Origin: Deltaproteobacteria bacterium UBA5329
GTDB lineage: Bacteria > Desulfobacterota > Syntrophorhabdia > Syntrophorhabdales > Syntrophorhabdaceae
Reading direction: 5' to 3'
Assembly: GCA_002408185.1 (NCBI GenBank)
Contig: DHQV01000110.1
Span: forward strand, 1 to 14,509
DNA: 14,509 bases
Below are positions 7,128-14,500 of the stretch, in pieces; position 1 is the stretch's first letter, and each line of letters begins with the position of its first letter. The notes below the pieces were generated by a model that saw only the letters and a list, made by a program, of their open reading frames with translations, did no database searches and had not been told where the DNA came from. Position numbers and translations under genes: made by a program.

Positions 7128-8093
7128 ATGAAAGCCATAGTATTTGACGGGAAGCCAAGGATCACCGATATGCCCAAGCCTCGACCGGCAGCCGGCGAAG
7201 CCCTTATCCGCGTTTCCCTGGCAGGAATATGCAACACGGATATCGAGATAATGAAGGGTTACCTCGGGTTCCAGGGTATTATCGGCCATGAATTTACGGG
7301 AATAGTAGAGAAAACAGCCGACAATACACCCGAAATGTACGGTAAGCGGGTCGTCGGCGAGATCAGCTGCGGCTGCGGCACCTGCGACCTGTGCAGGATG
7401 GGGCTCCAAAAACATTGCCCCCGGCGAACCACTCTCGGCATCCTCGGGAGGCCGGGTGTTTTTGCCGAATATACAACGCTGCCCGCAGCAAACCTTCACG
7501 AGATACCCGACAATCTCAGCGACGAACAGGCTGTTTTTACCGAGCCCCTGGCTGCGGCCTTCGAGATACTTGAACAGGTCACGATCGCCCGGGGCCAGCG
7601 GGTACTTGTGCTCGGTGACGGGAAACTGGGCATCCTTTGCGCACTGGCGCTGAAACTTACGGGTGCACAAATCCTGCTTGCCGGGAAGTATCCTGGCAAA
7701 TTGAGCATCGCCGCCCGTCAGGGCATATCCACCCTTCTTGTGAAGAACCTGCCGCAAAACAACCCCTTCGATATCGTGGTGGAAGCGACAGGGAGCGCAC
7801 AGGGTCTCGACAATGCGATGCAGTTTACACGACCGCGCGGGACAATTATCCTCAAGAGCACGGTGGCTGGCAGCATACCGATCAATTTGGCCCCGATAGT
7901 GATCAATGAGGTCACCGTTGTCGGGTCCCGGTGCGGTCCATTCAAGCCGGCCCTTCAGGCGCTCGCGGACGGATCGATCGATGTCGAGCCCCTCATCACG
8001 GAGGTATTTCCGGCACACAAGGCCGAGGAAGCCTTATCCGCCGCCGAAAAAAGGGGAAACCTGAAGATCCTGATCGATTTCAAGCATGTTTAA
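7128..8093 (+). CDS. Zinc-dependent alcohol dehydrogenase-like MDR protein
   Basis: Medium-chain dehydrogenase/reductase, expected to oxidise an alcohol or polyol with NAD(P) in the cytosol; the substrate cannot be read from sequence. It has 321 residues, slightly shorter than typical 340-350. Catalytic zinc ligands are visible: C35 (GICNTD), H54-E55 (GHE) and E139 (FTEPLAAA). The structural zinc lobe is cysteine-rich (C83, C86, C89, C97; also C81). The Rossmann motif GDGKLG is at 163-168. The C-terminal part is complete to LKILIDF. ATG 7128 starts exactly at the usual family beginning (MKAIVFDG) but lacks a Shine-Dalgarno. It lies 42-75 bases before the ABC ATPase on the same strand, so co-transcription is likely; a functional link to the exporter is not evident. 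Confidence 0.88.
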   Translation: MKAIVFDGKPRITDMPKPRPAAGEALIRVSLAGICNTDIEIMKGYLGFQGIIGHEFTGIVEKTADNTPEMYGKRVVGEISCGCGTCDLCRMGLQKHCPRRTTLGILGRPGVFAEYTTLPAANLHEIPDNLSDEQAVFTEPLAAAFEILEQVTIARGQRVLVLGDGKLGILCALALKLTGAQILLAGKYPGKLSIAARQGISTLLVKNLPQNNPFDIVVEATGSAQGLDNAMQFTRPRGTIILKSTVAGSIPINLAPIVINEVTVVGSRCGPFKPALQALADGSIDVEPLITEVFPAHKAEEALSAAEKRGNLKILIDFKHV

Positions 8094-8168
8094 GCTTCAT
8101 ATCTTCCATTCCAGCCTTCAAAGCGGTATATTTTCATGTACGAAAAAAAGGCCATTAAGGGAGCAATT

Positions 8169-8861
8169 GTGATATCCGCCATAAGGACATACGATCTCTG
8201 GAAAGAATATGAAACGGGGGGTCACGACGGTATTGCCCTCAGGGGGATCGAACTCGATATTGCGAAAGGCCAGATCATAGCCCTCCTGGGAAAGAGCGGC
8301 TCGGGCAAGACAACGCTTCTGAATCTGCTTGCAGGTCTCGATGTACCGACGCGCGGGCGCGTCGAGATAGACGGGGTTGACCTTCAGGGACTTGGCGAAA
8401 AGGGCCGCACCCGGCTTCGCCGCCACAAGCTCGGTTTTGTTTTCCAGTTTTTCAATCTCCTCCCTACCCTTACATCCATTGAAAATGTCCTCCTCGCACT
8501 CGAGCTTGCGGGCCGCCCAGATGAAAAGCTCGCCAGGGAATCCATAGCCCTTGTCGGATTGAACGGCAAGGAAGACCGGTTTCCCCATGAACTTTCCGGA
8601 GGGGAACAGCAGCGTATCGCCATAGCCCGCGCGCTCGTCAAGAACCCCCCGATCATCCTTGCCGATGAGCCAACGGGAAACCTCGATTCACACACGGGAA
8701 CACAGATCCTCGACCTTCTCACCAACCGTTGCCGCGAATCGGGTACGACGCTCATCATGGTGAGCCACTCGCTCAAGACATGCCAGTACGCCGACAGGAT
8801 ACTGCGCATGTTGGACGGCCGGATCTTTGAAGAAGAATCCTACGAGGGGTTTGCACCTTGA
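8169..8861 (+). CDS. ABC transporter ATPase of MacB/LolD type
   Basis: Energises an FtsX-type permease at the inner membrane (mechanotransmission rather than classic substrate channelling in this family). Numbered from GTG 8169 (230 residues): Walker A GKSGSGKT (41-48), Q-loop in FVFQFFNLLP, signature LSGGEQQR, Walker B IILADEPTGNLD and switch His in MVSHS; all ATPase motifs are present. The FQFFNLLPTLT segment is typical of LolD/MacB ATPases. I prefer GTG 8169 because AAGGGAG lies five bases upstream and it gives the usual family start; ATG 8136 in the same frame adds 11 residues but has no ribosome site. The stop TGA overlaps the TTG start of the permease, so the two are translationally coupled. 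Confidence 0.93.
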   Translation: MISAIRTYDLWKEYETGGHDGIALRGIELDIAKGQIIALLGKSGSGKTTLLNLLAGLDVPTRGRVEIDGVDLQGLGEKGRTRLRRHKLGFVFQFFNLLPTLTSIENVLLALELAGRPDEKLARESIALVGLNGKEDRFPHELSGGEQQRIAIARALVKNPPIILADEPTGNLDSHTGTQILDLLTNRCRESGTTLIMVSHSLKTCQYADRILRMLDGRIFEEESYEGFAP

Positions 8862-11347
8862 AAAGGGTCATTCGTTCCTTCCTTCGTTACCTGGCCCGGC
8901 GCAGAAGCCTCGCCATCCTTCAACTCCTCGGCATTGCTTTCGGGGTGGCTGCAGCGGTCGGGATGACCCTCGCTTCACGGTCTGCCCTCGAGAACATGGA
9001 AGGGGCCGTCGATTTTCTTAAAGGCGGATCGACCCACACCATCGCACGGCCGGCAGGACCGATGGAAGAAGAGCTGCTCACGAAGATCATGAACGACCCG
9101 TCGGTCAAGTTCTTTGCACCTGTCATTGACAGAAGGGTACGATTGGCAACGGGGGACCAGGTCCGGGTCTTAGGCGTCGATCCATTCCTAGACAAGAATG
9201 TCCGTTCCATCACCCGCGAGATCGCTTCCTCGGCAAATCCGGAGAAACGCGAGGATACATTCCGATCGTTCCTTCTCGATCCCGGGACAGTGCTGATCGA
9301 TGAATATATAGCAAAAGCCGGCAACATTGCGGCAGGGCAAAGCCTTATGACCATGCAGGGCCCGCTCAAGGTGGTCCAGGTCTTTGCCAATCCATCCGGG
9401 GAACCGCTCGTGATCATGGATATAGAACACGCCCAGAAATTTTTCCGGATGGCAGGATATATTGACAGGACTGATCTCGTCGTAACAGACGAGGCCGGAT
9501 TGAGAAAACGGTGGGCACAGGGTTTTATCATCGAATCCAACCAGCAGAAGGCTCAGACACTATCGGCCCTTCTCGGGGCATTCAAGCTCAACCTCCAGGC
9601 CCTGTCGCTGCTGGCCCTTTTTGTCGGTATTTTTCTCATATACAATACGGCCATGTTCACCGTTGTCTCGAGGCGCAGGGATGCCGGGATACTCCTGGCA
9701 ATCGGCGCTTCCCGGGGTCAGGTAACCCTGGCTTTTCTTGTCGAGGTCCTTTTGCTCGGGGTCACAGGCGGTGCGCTTGGCGGGATAATGGGATACCTCT
9801 TGAGCAAATTCCTTGTCCAGATAGTCGGCGGCACCATAAGCACCCTGTATTTCTTCCTGCGCCATTCGGCATTGCCATGGACCTTTTGGAACATTGCAGG
9901 CGGGACACTGCTCGGGTGCGCCGCGAGCATTGTCGGATCACTTCCTCCGCTCCTCGAGCTTCACAGGGTCCAGCCGGTGCAGGCACTCAGGGGAAGAACG
10001 ACTTCGCGTTCAGCGTCGAAGAAGATGAAGGTCGTCGGGACTATTGGGCTTTCTTGTCTCGTACTTGCCTCAAGCTTTTTCCTGCTCTCCTTTCTCAACG
10101 TATACATAGGGTTCGCCGGCGCCTTTGCTTTTCTTCTCGGCGCGAGTCTTTTTGCCGGCTTTATCATCATGATCACCGTGCCATTCTTGAAGCGTATCTT
10201 TTCGTACGCCATCGGGCTGGGGGGCAAAATAGCCGTCGGGAATATACGGGAAAACCTTGGAAGGACATCCGTTGCCGTCGCTGCATTCATGATAGCCCTT
10301 TCCATGTCGATCGGCCTTTCATCCATGATCGACAGCTTCAGACACTCGCTTATATGGTGGATGAACGGCCAGCTCCGGGGTGAAGCGTATATATCGACCA
10401 AGAATGATATTGTCGTCCCCGAGGAGGCCTATGATGAATTAAAGAAGGTTCCCGGTATTGGCGGTATAGACGTTTTTCGCAATGTCGAGATATCGTTCAG
10501 GGGCAAACCGGCAGGTATAACGTCTATCGATGCCGCGGTGCTTCAGAAATATGCACAGTTCGCATGGCTCGAAGGAAGCGACAGGTCCTGGGAGGATGTC
10601 AGGCGCGGGGACGTGATCATATCGGAAAGCTTCTCCCTTAGGTTCAAGGTAAAAATGGGCGACCGGGTCACGATAGATACCGCCCGCGGCCCGGCAAAGC
10701 TCCGCGTGGCCGGGACCTATTACGACTATGCCTCGGAGCATGGCGTGATCATGATAGACAGGTCATTGTTCTTCAGGCTGTTTAATGACAGGACAATAAA
10801 CAGCCTTGGCATTTTCATCGACGCACCGGAGCCCGAAAAAGAAGGGATCCTGGAAAAAGCACGGCAGATATCCCGTAAATACGGCCTGCCCTTTAGCACC
10901 CGTGAACAGTTCCACCAACGCATCCTCGGCATCTTCGACAGCACATTCGCCGTTACGCGGTCCATGCGCATAATAGCGGTCATTGTGGCATTTTTAGGGA
11001 TAGCAGGGGCATTGATGACCCTTTTTGTCGAGCGCCAGAAAGAGTTCGGCATATATCGTGCCCTGGGATTCACGACGGGTGATGTCGCCAGGATAACAAT
11101 CGCTGAGAGCATAGGGCTCGGGCTTATAAGCTTTTTCATGAGCACCGTCGTCGGGACGATCTTCACTTTCGTCCTGATCCGGGTCATAAACCGCCAGAGC
11201 TTCAACTGGACCATCTTTTATCATCTGACGTCACAACCGTATACGGTAACGTTCCTGACCGCCATTGCGGCGAGTGTCGCTGCGTGTGCTTATCCCGTAT
11301 GGTCCGTTATCCGAAAATACCCTATTATGCAGATACGGGAGGACTAG
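8858..11347 (+). CDS. Fused FtsX/MacB-type ABC permease, about 10 TM segments
   Basis: Inner-membrane permease partner of the preceding ATPase. The 829 residues hold two FtsX units in one chain: TM1 (about 20-40), a periplasmic MacB-PCD-like domain (about 45-240), three TMs (about 247-365), two linking TMs (about 393-440), TM7 (about 470-490), a second periplasmic domain (about 505-700) and three final TMs (about 705-820). Each FtsX unit has the cytosolic coupling helix after its first TM (SRRRDAGILLAIGAS at 271-285; ERQKEFGIYRALGFT near 733). It starts with TTG 8858 inside the ATPase stop (TTGA), with GAGGGG eight bases upstream. Similar fused permeases with an ATPase and an AttH/CrtC-like protein are known; substrates are probably lipids, lipoproteins or hydrophobic compounds, which is inference. 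Confidence 0.93.
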   Translation: MKRVIRSFLRYLARRRSLAILQLLGIAFGVAAAVGMTLASRSALENMEGAVDFLKGGSTHTIARPAGPMEEELLTKIMNDPSVKFFAPVIDRRVRLATGDQVRVLGVDPFLDKNVRSITREIASSANPEKREDTFRSFLLDPGTVLIDEYIAKAGNIAAGQSLMTMQGPLKVVQVFANPSGEPLVIMDIEHAQKFFRMAGYIDRTDLVVTDEAGLRKRWAQGFIIESNQQKAQTLSALLGAFKLNLQALSLLALFVGIFLIYNTAMFTVVSRRRDAGILLAIGASRGQVTLAFLVEVLLLGVTGGALGGIMGYLLSKFLVQIVGGTISTLYFFLRHSALPWTFWNIAGGTLLGCAASIVGSLPPLLELHRVQPVQALRGRTTSRSASKKMKVVGTIGLSCLVLASSFFLLSFLNVYIGFAGAFAFLLGASLFAGFIIMITVPFLKRIFSYAIGLGGKIAVGNIRENLGRTSVAVAAFMIALSMSIGLSSMIDSFRHSLIWWMNGQLRGEAYISTKNDIVVPEEAYDELKKVPGIGGIDVFRNVEISFRGKPAGITSIDAAVLQKYAQFAWLEGSDRSWEDVRRGDVIISESFSLRFKVKMGDRVTIDTARGPAKLRVAGTYYDYASEHGVIMIDRSLFFRLFNDRTINSLGIFIDAPEPEKEGILEKARQISRKYGLPFSTREQFHQRILGIFDSTFAVTRSMRIIAVIVAFLGIAGALMTLFVERQKEFGIYRALGFTTGDVARITIAESIGLGLISFFMSTVVGTIFTFVLIRVINRQSFNWTIFYHLTSQPYTVTFLTAIAASVAACAYPVWSVIRKYPIMQIRED

Positions 11348-11353
11348 TTAATA

Positions 11354-11728
11354 TTGCACGCCGCGTATACTTCCCAAACATGTCCCGCCTGTGGTCTTGT
11401 AGAGGCAAAGAACCGCAGGGGGGACATGTTTCAGTGCCTGGATTGCGGGTACGGGGAGTATGCGGACCGGGTTGCCGCAATAAACCTTCTTGCAAGATCT
11501 GATGACCCTGAGGTCACGCGGTACACGCCTTACCGCGAAGTAAGATCGATCTTGTTGGAAAGGTTCCATCGCCGGTTGGAAACCCCGCAAGGGGGAACTG
11601 CTCCGGGCAGGACTTTAGACACCGTTAACCTCGCCACCTCTACGGCGGACAGGAAGAAGGCGGCTTCGCCTTCGCTACCACCTGGCGGTCCATCAAAGAG
11701 CGAAACGACACGTTATGTCCATGTTTGA
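11354..11728 (+). pseudogene. 3' remnant of IS200/IS605-family tnpB
   Basis: Only the C-terminal end of a TnpB (RNA-guided nuclease of IS605/IS1341 elements) remains, beginning seven bases after the permease stop. Seen: AYTSQTCPACG, a zinc ribbon (C10, C13, C28, C31 counting from TTG 11354) and YADRVAAINLLAR, which carries the RuvC-III aspartate (D38). The RuvC-I and RuvC-II parts, the N-terminal domain and the left end are missing, so no nuclease can be made. The open frame continues past the conserved part into the repeat at 11609-11754, as real tnpB genes overlap their guide RNA. An IS was therefore inserted between permease and attH-like gene and later mostly deleted. Confidence 0.85.
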
Positions 11729-11754
11729 GGACATGGTAAGGAACAGGAGTGATG
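11609..11754 (+). ncRNA. Putative TnpB omega-RNA scaffold / IS right end (copy B)
   Basis: These 146 bases overlap the tnpB 3' end and are repeated at 6936-7074. Hairpins: GAAGGCG/CGCCTTC with loop GCTT (11656-11662/11667-11673), CGCTA/TGGCG (11673-11677/11683-11687, one G-U), and a stem around ATGTCC/GGACAT (11715-11720/11729-11734) extended by two G-U pairs. The first two share base 11673, so they compete or stack. The last stem is close to where the homology ends, as expected for the sub-terminal hairpin of an IS605 right end. Any guide would start at about 11755, now inside the attH-like gene. Family knowledge places omega RNA here; expression is unknown. Confidence 0.5.
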
Positions 11755-12939
11755 CAGCGGCGTAAGCCCGCACCCCGCGGGCGGTCTTGGGTCTCGGTGG
11801 AAAGAGCCATTCGGCCTGCCTCAGGTCTCGGGTCTCTGGGGAAAAGTTTTCTTATTATCGTTGTATTCGTTTTCATTGCTTTGTTGCCGGTGATGGGTTG
11901 GGGGGAGTGGAGGCAGGCTGATGTGCCAAGGAAGTGGTCGTTTCCTGCGGACCATGGCAGTCATGGCGAATACAGGACGGAGTGGTGGTATTTTACGGGA
12001 AACTTGAGCGATGCGACGGGGAAGAAGTACGGATACCAGCTGACCTTCTTCCGGTACGGCCTTACGGAACAGAACCGGGATCCAAAAAACCCGTGGTCTG
12101 TCCGGGATGTCTATCTTGCCCACTTTGCCATCACGGACGCTTCGAACAATACGTTCCATTATACGGATCGGGCCTCCCGCAAAGGACCGGGCCTCGCCGG
12201 AACCGACAAGCACAAAATGGGCGTCAACGTCCTTGGCTGGTCTGCGGAAATGGAGAAGAATACGATAAGCCTCAACGCCTCTTTTGAGGGTATGGAGATC
12301 AAGCTGGACCTTATCCCGGTGAAACCGCCCGTCCTTCACGGCCGGTCGGGGTTGAGCAAGAAAGGTCCTCTGCCCGGCCAGGCATCATACTATTATTCTT
12401 TCACCGATCTCGAGACCAAGGGATACATGAAGACACCTGGGATGAAAGACCGGGTTGCCGTAAGGGGCGTCAGCTGGTTCGACCAGGAGTTCGGCTCGAA
12501 CCAGTTGGCTGGCGATCAGGCTGGCTGGGACTGGTTCGCCTTGCACTTAGGCGACGGGCGCGACCTCATGATCTACAAACTCCGCAAGAAAGATGGATCC
12601 GTCGAGAAAGAATCTTCGGGCACTATCGTCGAGTTCGACGGTTCATCACGTCAGATCAGCCTTTCCGATATCGAAACAACCGTCCTTGCCCATTGGAAAA
12701 GCCAAAAGACCGGTGGGAGATACCCGGCGGCCTGGCATATCCGCGTCCCATCCGCCAGGATAGATGTCACAGTCAAACCCCTTGTTGCCGACCAGGAACT
12801 GGCGAATACCGTATCTGCCGGTATTACCTACTGGGAAGGTGCAGTCGATGGAGCGGGGACATCCAACGGGAAAAATGTGAAGGTGCAGGGATATATAGAA
12901 CTGACCGGCTACTCGGGGACTATTGGGGGAACCTTTTAG
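11749..12939 (+). CDS. AttH/CrtC-like lipocalin-type secreted protein
   Basis: Predicted exported or membrane-anchored protein of the AttH / carotenoid 1,2-hydratase-like (CrtC) superfamily; its relatives sit next to MacB/LolCE-like ABC exporters and probably bind or hydrate a hydrophobic ligand. It has 396 residues. A hydrophobic segment at 34-51 (SFLIIVVFVFIALLPVMG) acts as signal or anchor; no lipobox. The hallmark ADHGSHGEYRTEWWYFTGNL (67-86) and YGYQLTFFRYG follow, then a double beta-barrel-like body with WFDQEFGSNQ and GWDWFALHLGDGRDLMIY. GTG 11749 has AAGGA six bases upstream, but both codon and ribosome site belong to the last bases of the IS repeat; ATG 11752 is next. The N-terminus before the hydrophobic segment is long and may be partly acquired. 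It is probably the third part of the exporter system, now separated from the permease by a 400-bp IS scar. Confidence 0.85.
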   Translation: MMQRRKPAPRGRSWVSVERAIRPASGLGSLGKSFLIIVVFVFIALLPVMGWGEWRQADVPRKWSFPADHGSHGEYRTEWWYFTGNLSDATGKKYGYQLTFFRYGLTEQNRDPKNPWSVRDVYLAHFAITDASNNTFHYTDRASRKGPGLAGTDKHKMGVNVLGWSAEMEKNTISLNASFEGMEIKLDLIPVKPPVLHGRSGLSKKGPLPGQASYYYSFTDLETKGYMKTPGMKDRVAVRGVSWFDQEFGSNQLAGDQAGWDWFALHLGDGRDLMIYKLRKKDGSVEKESSGTIVEFDGSSRQISLSDIETTVLAHWKSQKTGGRYPAAWHIRVPSARIDVTVKPLVADQELANTVSAGITYWEGAVDGAGTSNGKNVKVQGYIELTGYSGTIGGTF

Positions 12940-12946
12940 GGCACGC

Positions 12947-12961
12947 GCCGGAATCCCCGGC
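12947..12961 (+). other. Small GC-rich hairpin after the AttH-like gene
   Basis: GCCGG (12947-12951) pairs with CCGGC (12957-12961), loop AATCC, eight bases after the stop codon. There is no T-run, so termination is doubtful. Its GCCGGAAT is the reverse complement of the ATTCCGGC in the repeats at 14444 and 14489, so it may be a fragment of the same dispersed repeat. The rest of 12940-13064 is AT-rich, with nothing further recognised. Confidence 0.25.
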
Positions 12962-13064
12962 AATTCATTGACGGGATGAAAGGCGCCCATGCTTCTGATT
13001 ATGTGCTGCACCATATCATTTTAATACTATTGATAAAGATGTTGCACGGCCTTTTACTGTATGT

Positions 13065-13301
13065 ATGAGCAGCCTGGTGCACGGAAGAACGGTCGTTTAC
13101 AATGTCAACTACCACATCGTCTGGCCCACGAAGTACCGCAGGGATGTGCTGACCGGCCAAGTGGAAACCGCTCTCCGTGATGTTCTCGCTGAGACAGCCG
13201 TCGAAAAAGGTTTCATCATCAAGAGTACGGAGGTCATGCCCGACCATGTTCACGTGTTCGCATCGGCCCACCCGAAGATATCCCCTTCCCGTACTTCATG
13301 A
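13065..13301 (+). pseudogene. Truncated IS200/IS605 TnpA (Y1 HUH transposase)
   Basis: The 78 codons match the N-terminal half of TnpA, the single-strand transposase of IS200/IS605 elements: HGRTVVYNVNYHIVWPTKYRRDVL at the start and the metal-binding HUH motif HVH at residues 61-63 (MPDHVHVFAS). Intact TnpA is about 130-150 residues; here the frame ends at TGA 13299 and the region with the catalytic tyrosine is not recognisable in any frame downstream. It cannot be an active transposase. ATG 13065 is a typical family start, without a visible ribosome site. It lies downstream of the tnpB scar on the same strand, the wrong order for one simple deletion of a tnpA-tnpB element, so it is probably a separate remnant. 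Confidence 0.85.
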
Positions 13302-13363
13302 ATTTGATAATACAACCGGCATCTTCAACGGGTGGAGAATGCGGCATGGTTTTTCTGAAACAA

Positions 13364-13385
13364 TAAGGAAATGAGAAACTCCTTA
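13364..13385 (-). terminator. Weak terminator-like hairpin after the DUF523-DUF1722 gene
   Basis: On the minus strand TAAGGA (13385-13380) and TCCTTA (13369-13364) form a 6-bp stem with a 10-nt loop, followed by TTGTTTC. It is 22 bases beyond the stop codon. The stem is short and AT-rich. Nothing else is recognised in 13302-13406. Confidence 0.3.
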
Positions 13386-13406
13386 ACCCTTACTGTTTAC
13401 TCTATT

Positions 13407-14384
13407 TCACACGTGATTCCTCAGCATCAACTCCACCGGATGCGGGTTTAGGTAATACTGTTTCATCAGGTAGGGCTGGTCGTACTTGAGGATGTAGTGA
13501 TTGAGGAGGGTCACCGGCACGATGAGCGGTATGAGGCCCCGGCGGTACTGGTCTATTATTTCGAGGAGTTCCTCTTTCTCCAACTGGTCGAGCTGTTTTT
13601 TGAAGTATCCCATGATGTGATGGAGAACGTTGGTGTTCCTGGCGGCGGTAGCGGTAAGGCGGAGGGCTTCCATCAGGACCTTGCAGTATATTTCCACCGT
13701 CTCGGCGCCCTTGTCCCCGATATTCGCAACCATTTTTCCGAGCGCCGCCAGATGCGTGGGGCTGTGCGCCATTATAAGATACTTATGCCTCGTGTGGAAT
13801 TCGATGAGATCAGCTGCCGTGCATCCATTCCTGACAAGTTCCTGCCATTTGTGATACACGAAAACGCGTTCAATGAAGTTTTCCCGAACCCCGGGATCGT
13901 GCAGCCTGACCTCGTCCTCAACCGGTGTAAGCGGGAATTTTTTTATGAAAGCGGCTGCGAAGAGGCCTGTTCCGCTTAAGGCTGGCGCACCCGGACCTCG
14001 GTATACCTTGACCCCGCGCAAACCGGACGAGGGGGACTTGCTTTTGAATATGAAACCGGAAAGACCGGAACGCTCTAATTCGTTTAGCTTTTCCCGTGAC
14101 CAACCTTGCATCCGTGCCGTATAGTCGATGCCCGTTTGGACCGTTACCAGCCGGCGGTCACCGGCATCTCCCGTGAGGTGCATGGCCTCTCTCGGAACAG
14201 GAAGCCCGCATTCAACCTCGGGACAGACGGGAACGTACGAGAAGAACCTGCCGAGCGTATCGGTAATAAACCGGTCATGCTTATGCCCTCCGTCATAACG
14301 CACTTTTTGGCCCAAAAGGCACGCACTAATCCCAACGGCTATTTTGTCGACACTGTTCAAGTATTTATCATAGCGTGCAAACAC
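13407..14384 (-). CDS. DUF523-DUF1722 fusion protein (TudS-like desulfidase domain plus YbgA-like domain)
   Basis: Two-domain cytosolic protein. The N-terminal DUF523 domain (about 14-160) has ISACLLG with C22 and VCPEVECGLPVPRE with C54 and C59; characterised DUF523 members (TudS) are [4Fe-4S] thiouracil desulfidases. The motif usually reading SPSCG is SPSSG here (S120), so one expected cluster cysteine appears lost. The C-terminal DUF1722 (about 195-315) has FHTRHKYLIMAHSP and LLNHYILKYDQPYLMKQYYLNPHP, the most conserved part of YbgA-like proteins, function unknown. The 325-residue length is normal for the fusion. GTG 14384 is the track-length start; no Shine-Dalgarno is visible and TTG 14360 is an alternative. 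It is a monocistronic leftward gene. Family call is secure; activity uncertain. Confidence 0.9.
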   Translation of the reverse strand: MFARYDKYLNSVDKIAVGISACLLGQKVRYDGGHKHDRFITDTLGRFFSYVPVCPEVECGLPVPREAMHLTGDAGDRRLVTVQTGIDYTARMQGWSREKLNELERSGLSGFIFKSKSPSSGLRGVKVYRGPGAPALSGTGLFAAAFIKKFPLTPVEDEVRLHDPGVRENFIERVFVYHKWQELVRNGCTAADLIEFHTRHKYLIMAHSPTHLAALGKMVANIGDKGAETVEIYCKVLMEALRLTATAARNTNVLHHIMGYFKKQLDQLEKEELLEIIDQYRRGLIPLIVPVTLLNHYILKYDQPYLMKQYYLNPHPVELMLRNHV

Positions 14385-14400
14385 GGAACAATCAAGAGGA

Positions 14401-14426
14401 CATAAGGGGTGGGAGCATAAGGGGTG
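14401..14426. repeat. Tandem 15-bp period direct repeat upstream of the DUF523 gene
   Basis: CATAAGGGGTG occurs at 14401-14411 and 14416-14426. It sits immediately upstream of the leftward DUF523-DUF1722 gene, where a regulator site would be. It could also be a simple intergenic repeat. Confidence 0.5.
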
Positions 14427-14443
14427 AGGTTTCTATCCCTATC

Positions 14444-14500
14444 CGTCATTCCGGCCTTAAGGAGACTGTGTTACAATTCCCTTCAGGTCGTCATTCCGGC
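14444..14500. repeat. Two copies of a 12-bp intergenic repeat, possibly REP-like
   Basis: CGTCATTCCGGC is at 14444-14455 and 14489-14500. The second continues into TTTTGCAGT at the window edge. Sequences of this type often form the left arm of palindromic dispersed repeats ending in GCCGGAATGACG; the right arm would lie outside the window. No gene was recognised in 14385-14509. Confidence 0.45.

Noticed and set aside
7107..8018. 303-codon minus-strand frame opposite the dehydrogenase
   Set aside because: The plus-strand dehydrogenase has all catalytic motifs in this span; the antisense protein has no recognisable domain or start signal.
6936..11754. Composite transposon formed by the two repeats
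   Set aside because: Neither copy carries an intact transposase, both ends are right-end type, and the genes between look like normal chromosomal genes. Recombination between the repeats is possible, active transposition is not supported.
13302..13406. Frameshifted continuation of tnpA
   Set aside because: The other two frames were read; neither shows the expected C-terminal TnpA pattern or the catalytic-tyrosine helix convincingly.
14401..14500. CRISPR array
   Set aside because: Repeats are only 11-12 bases, each in two copies, with no regular spacer pattern and no cas genes.
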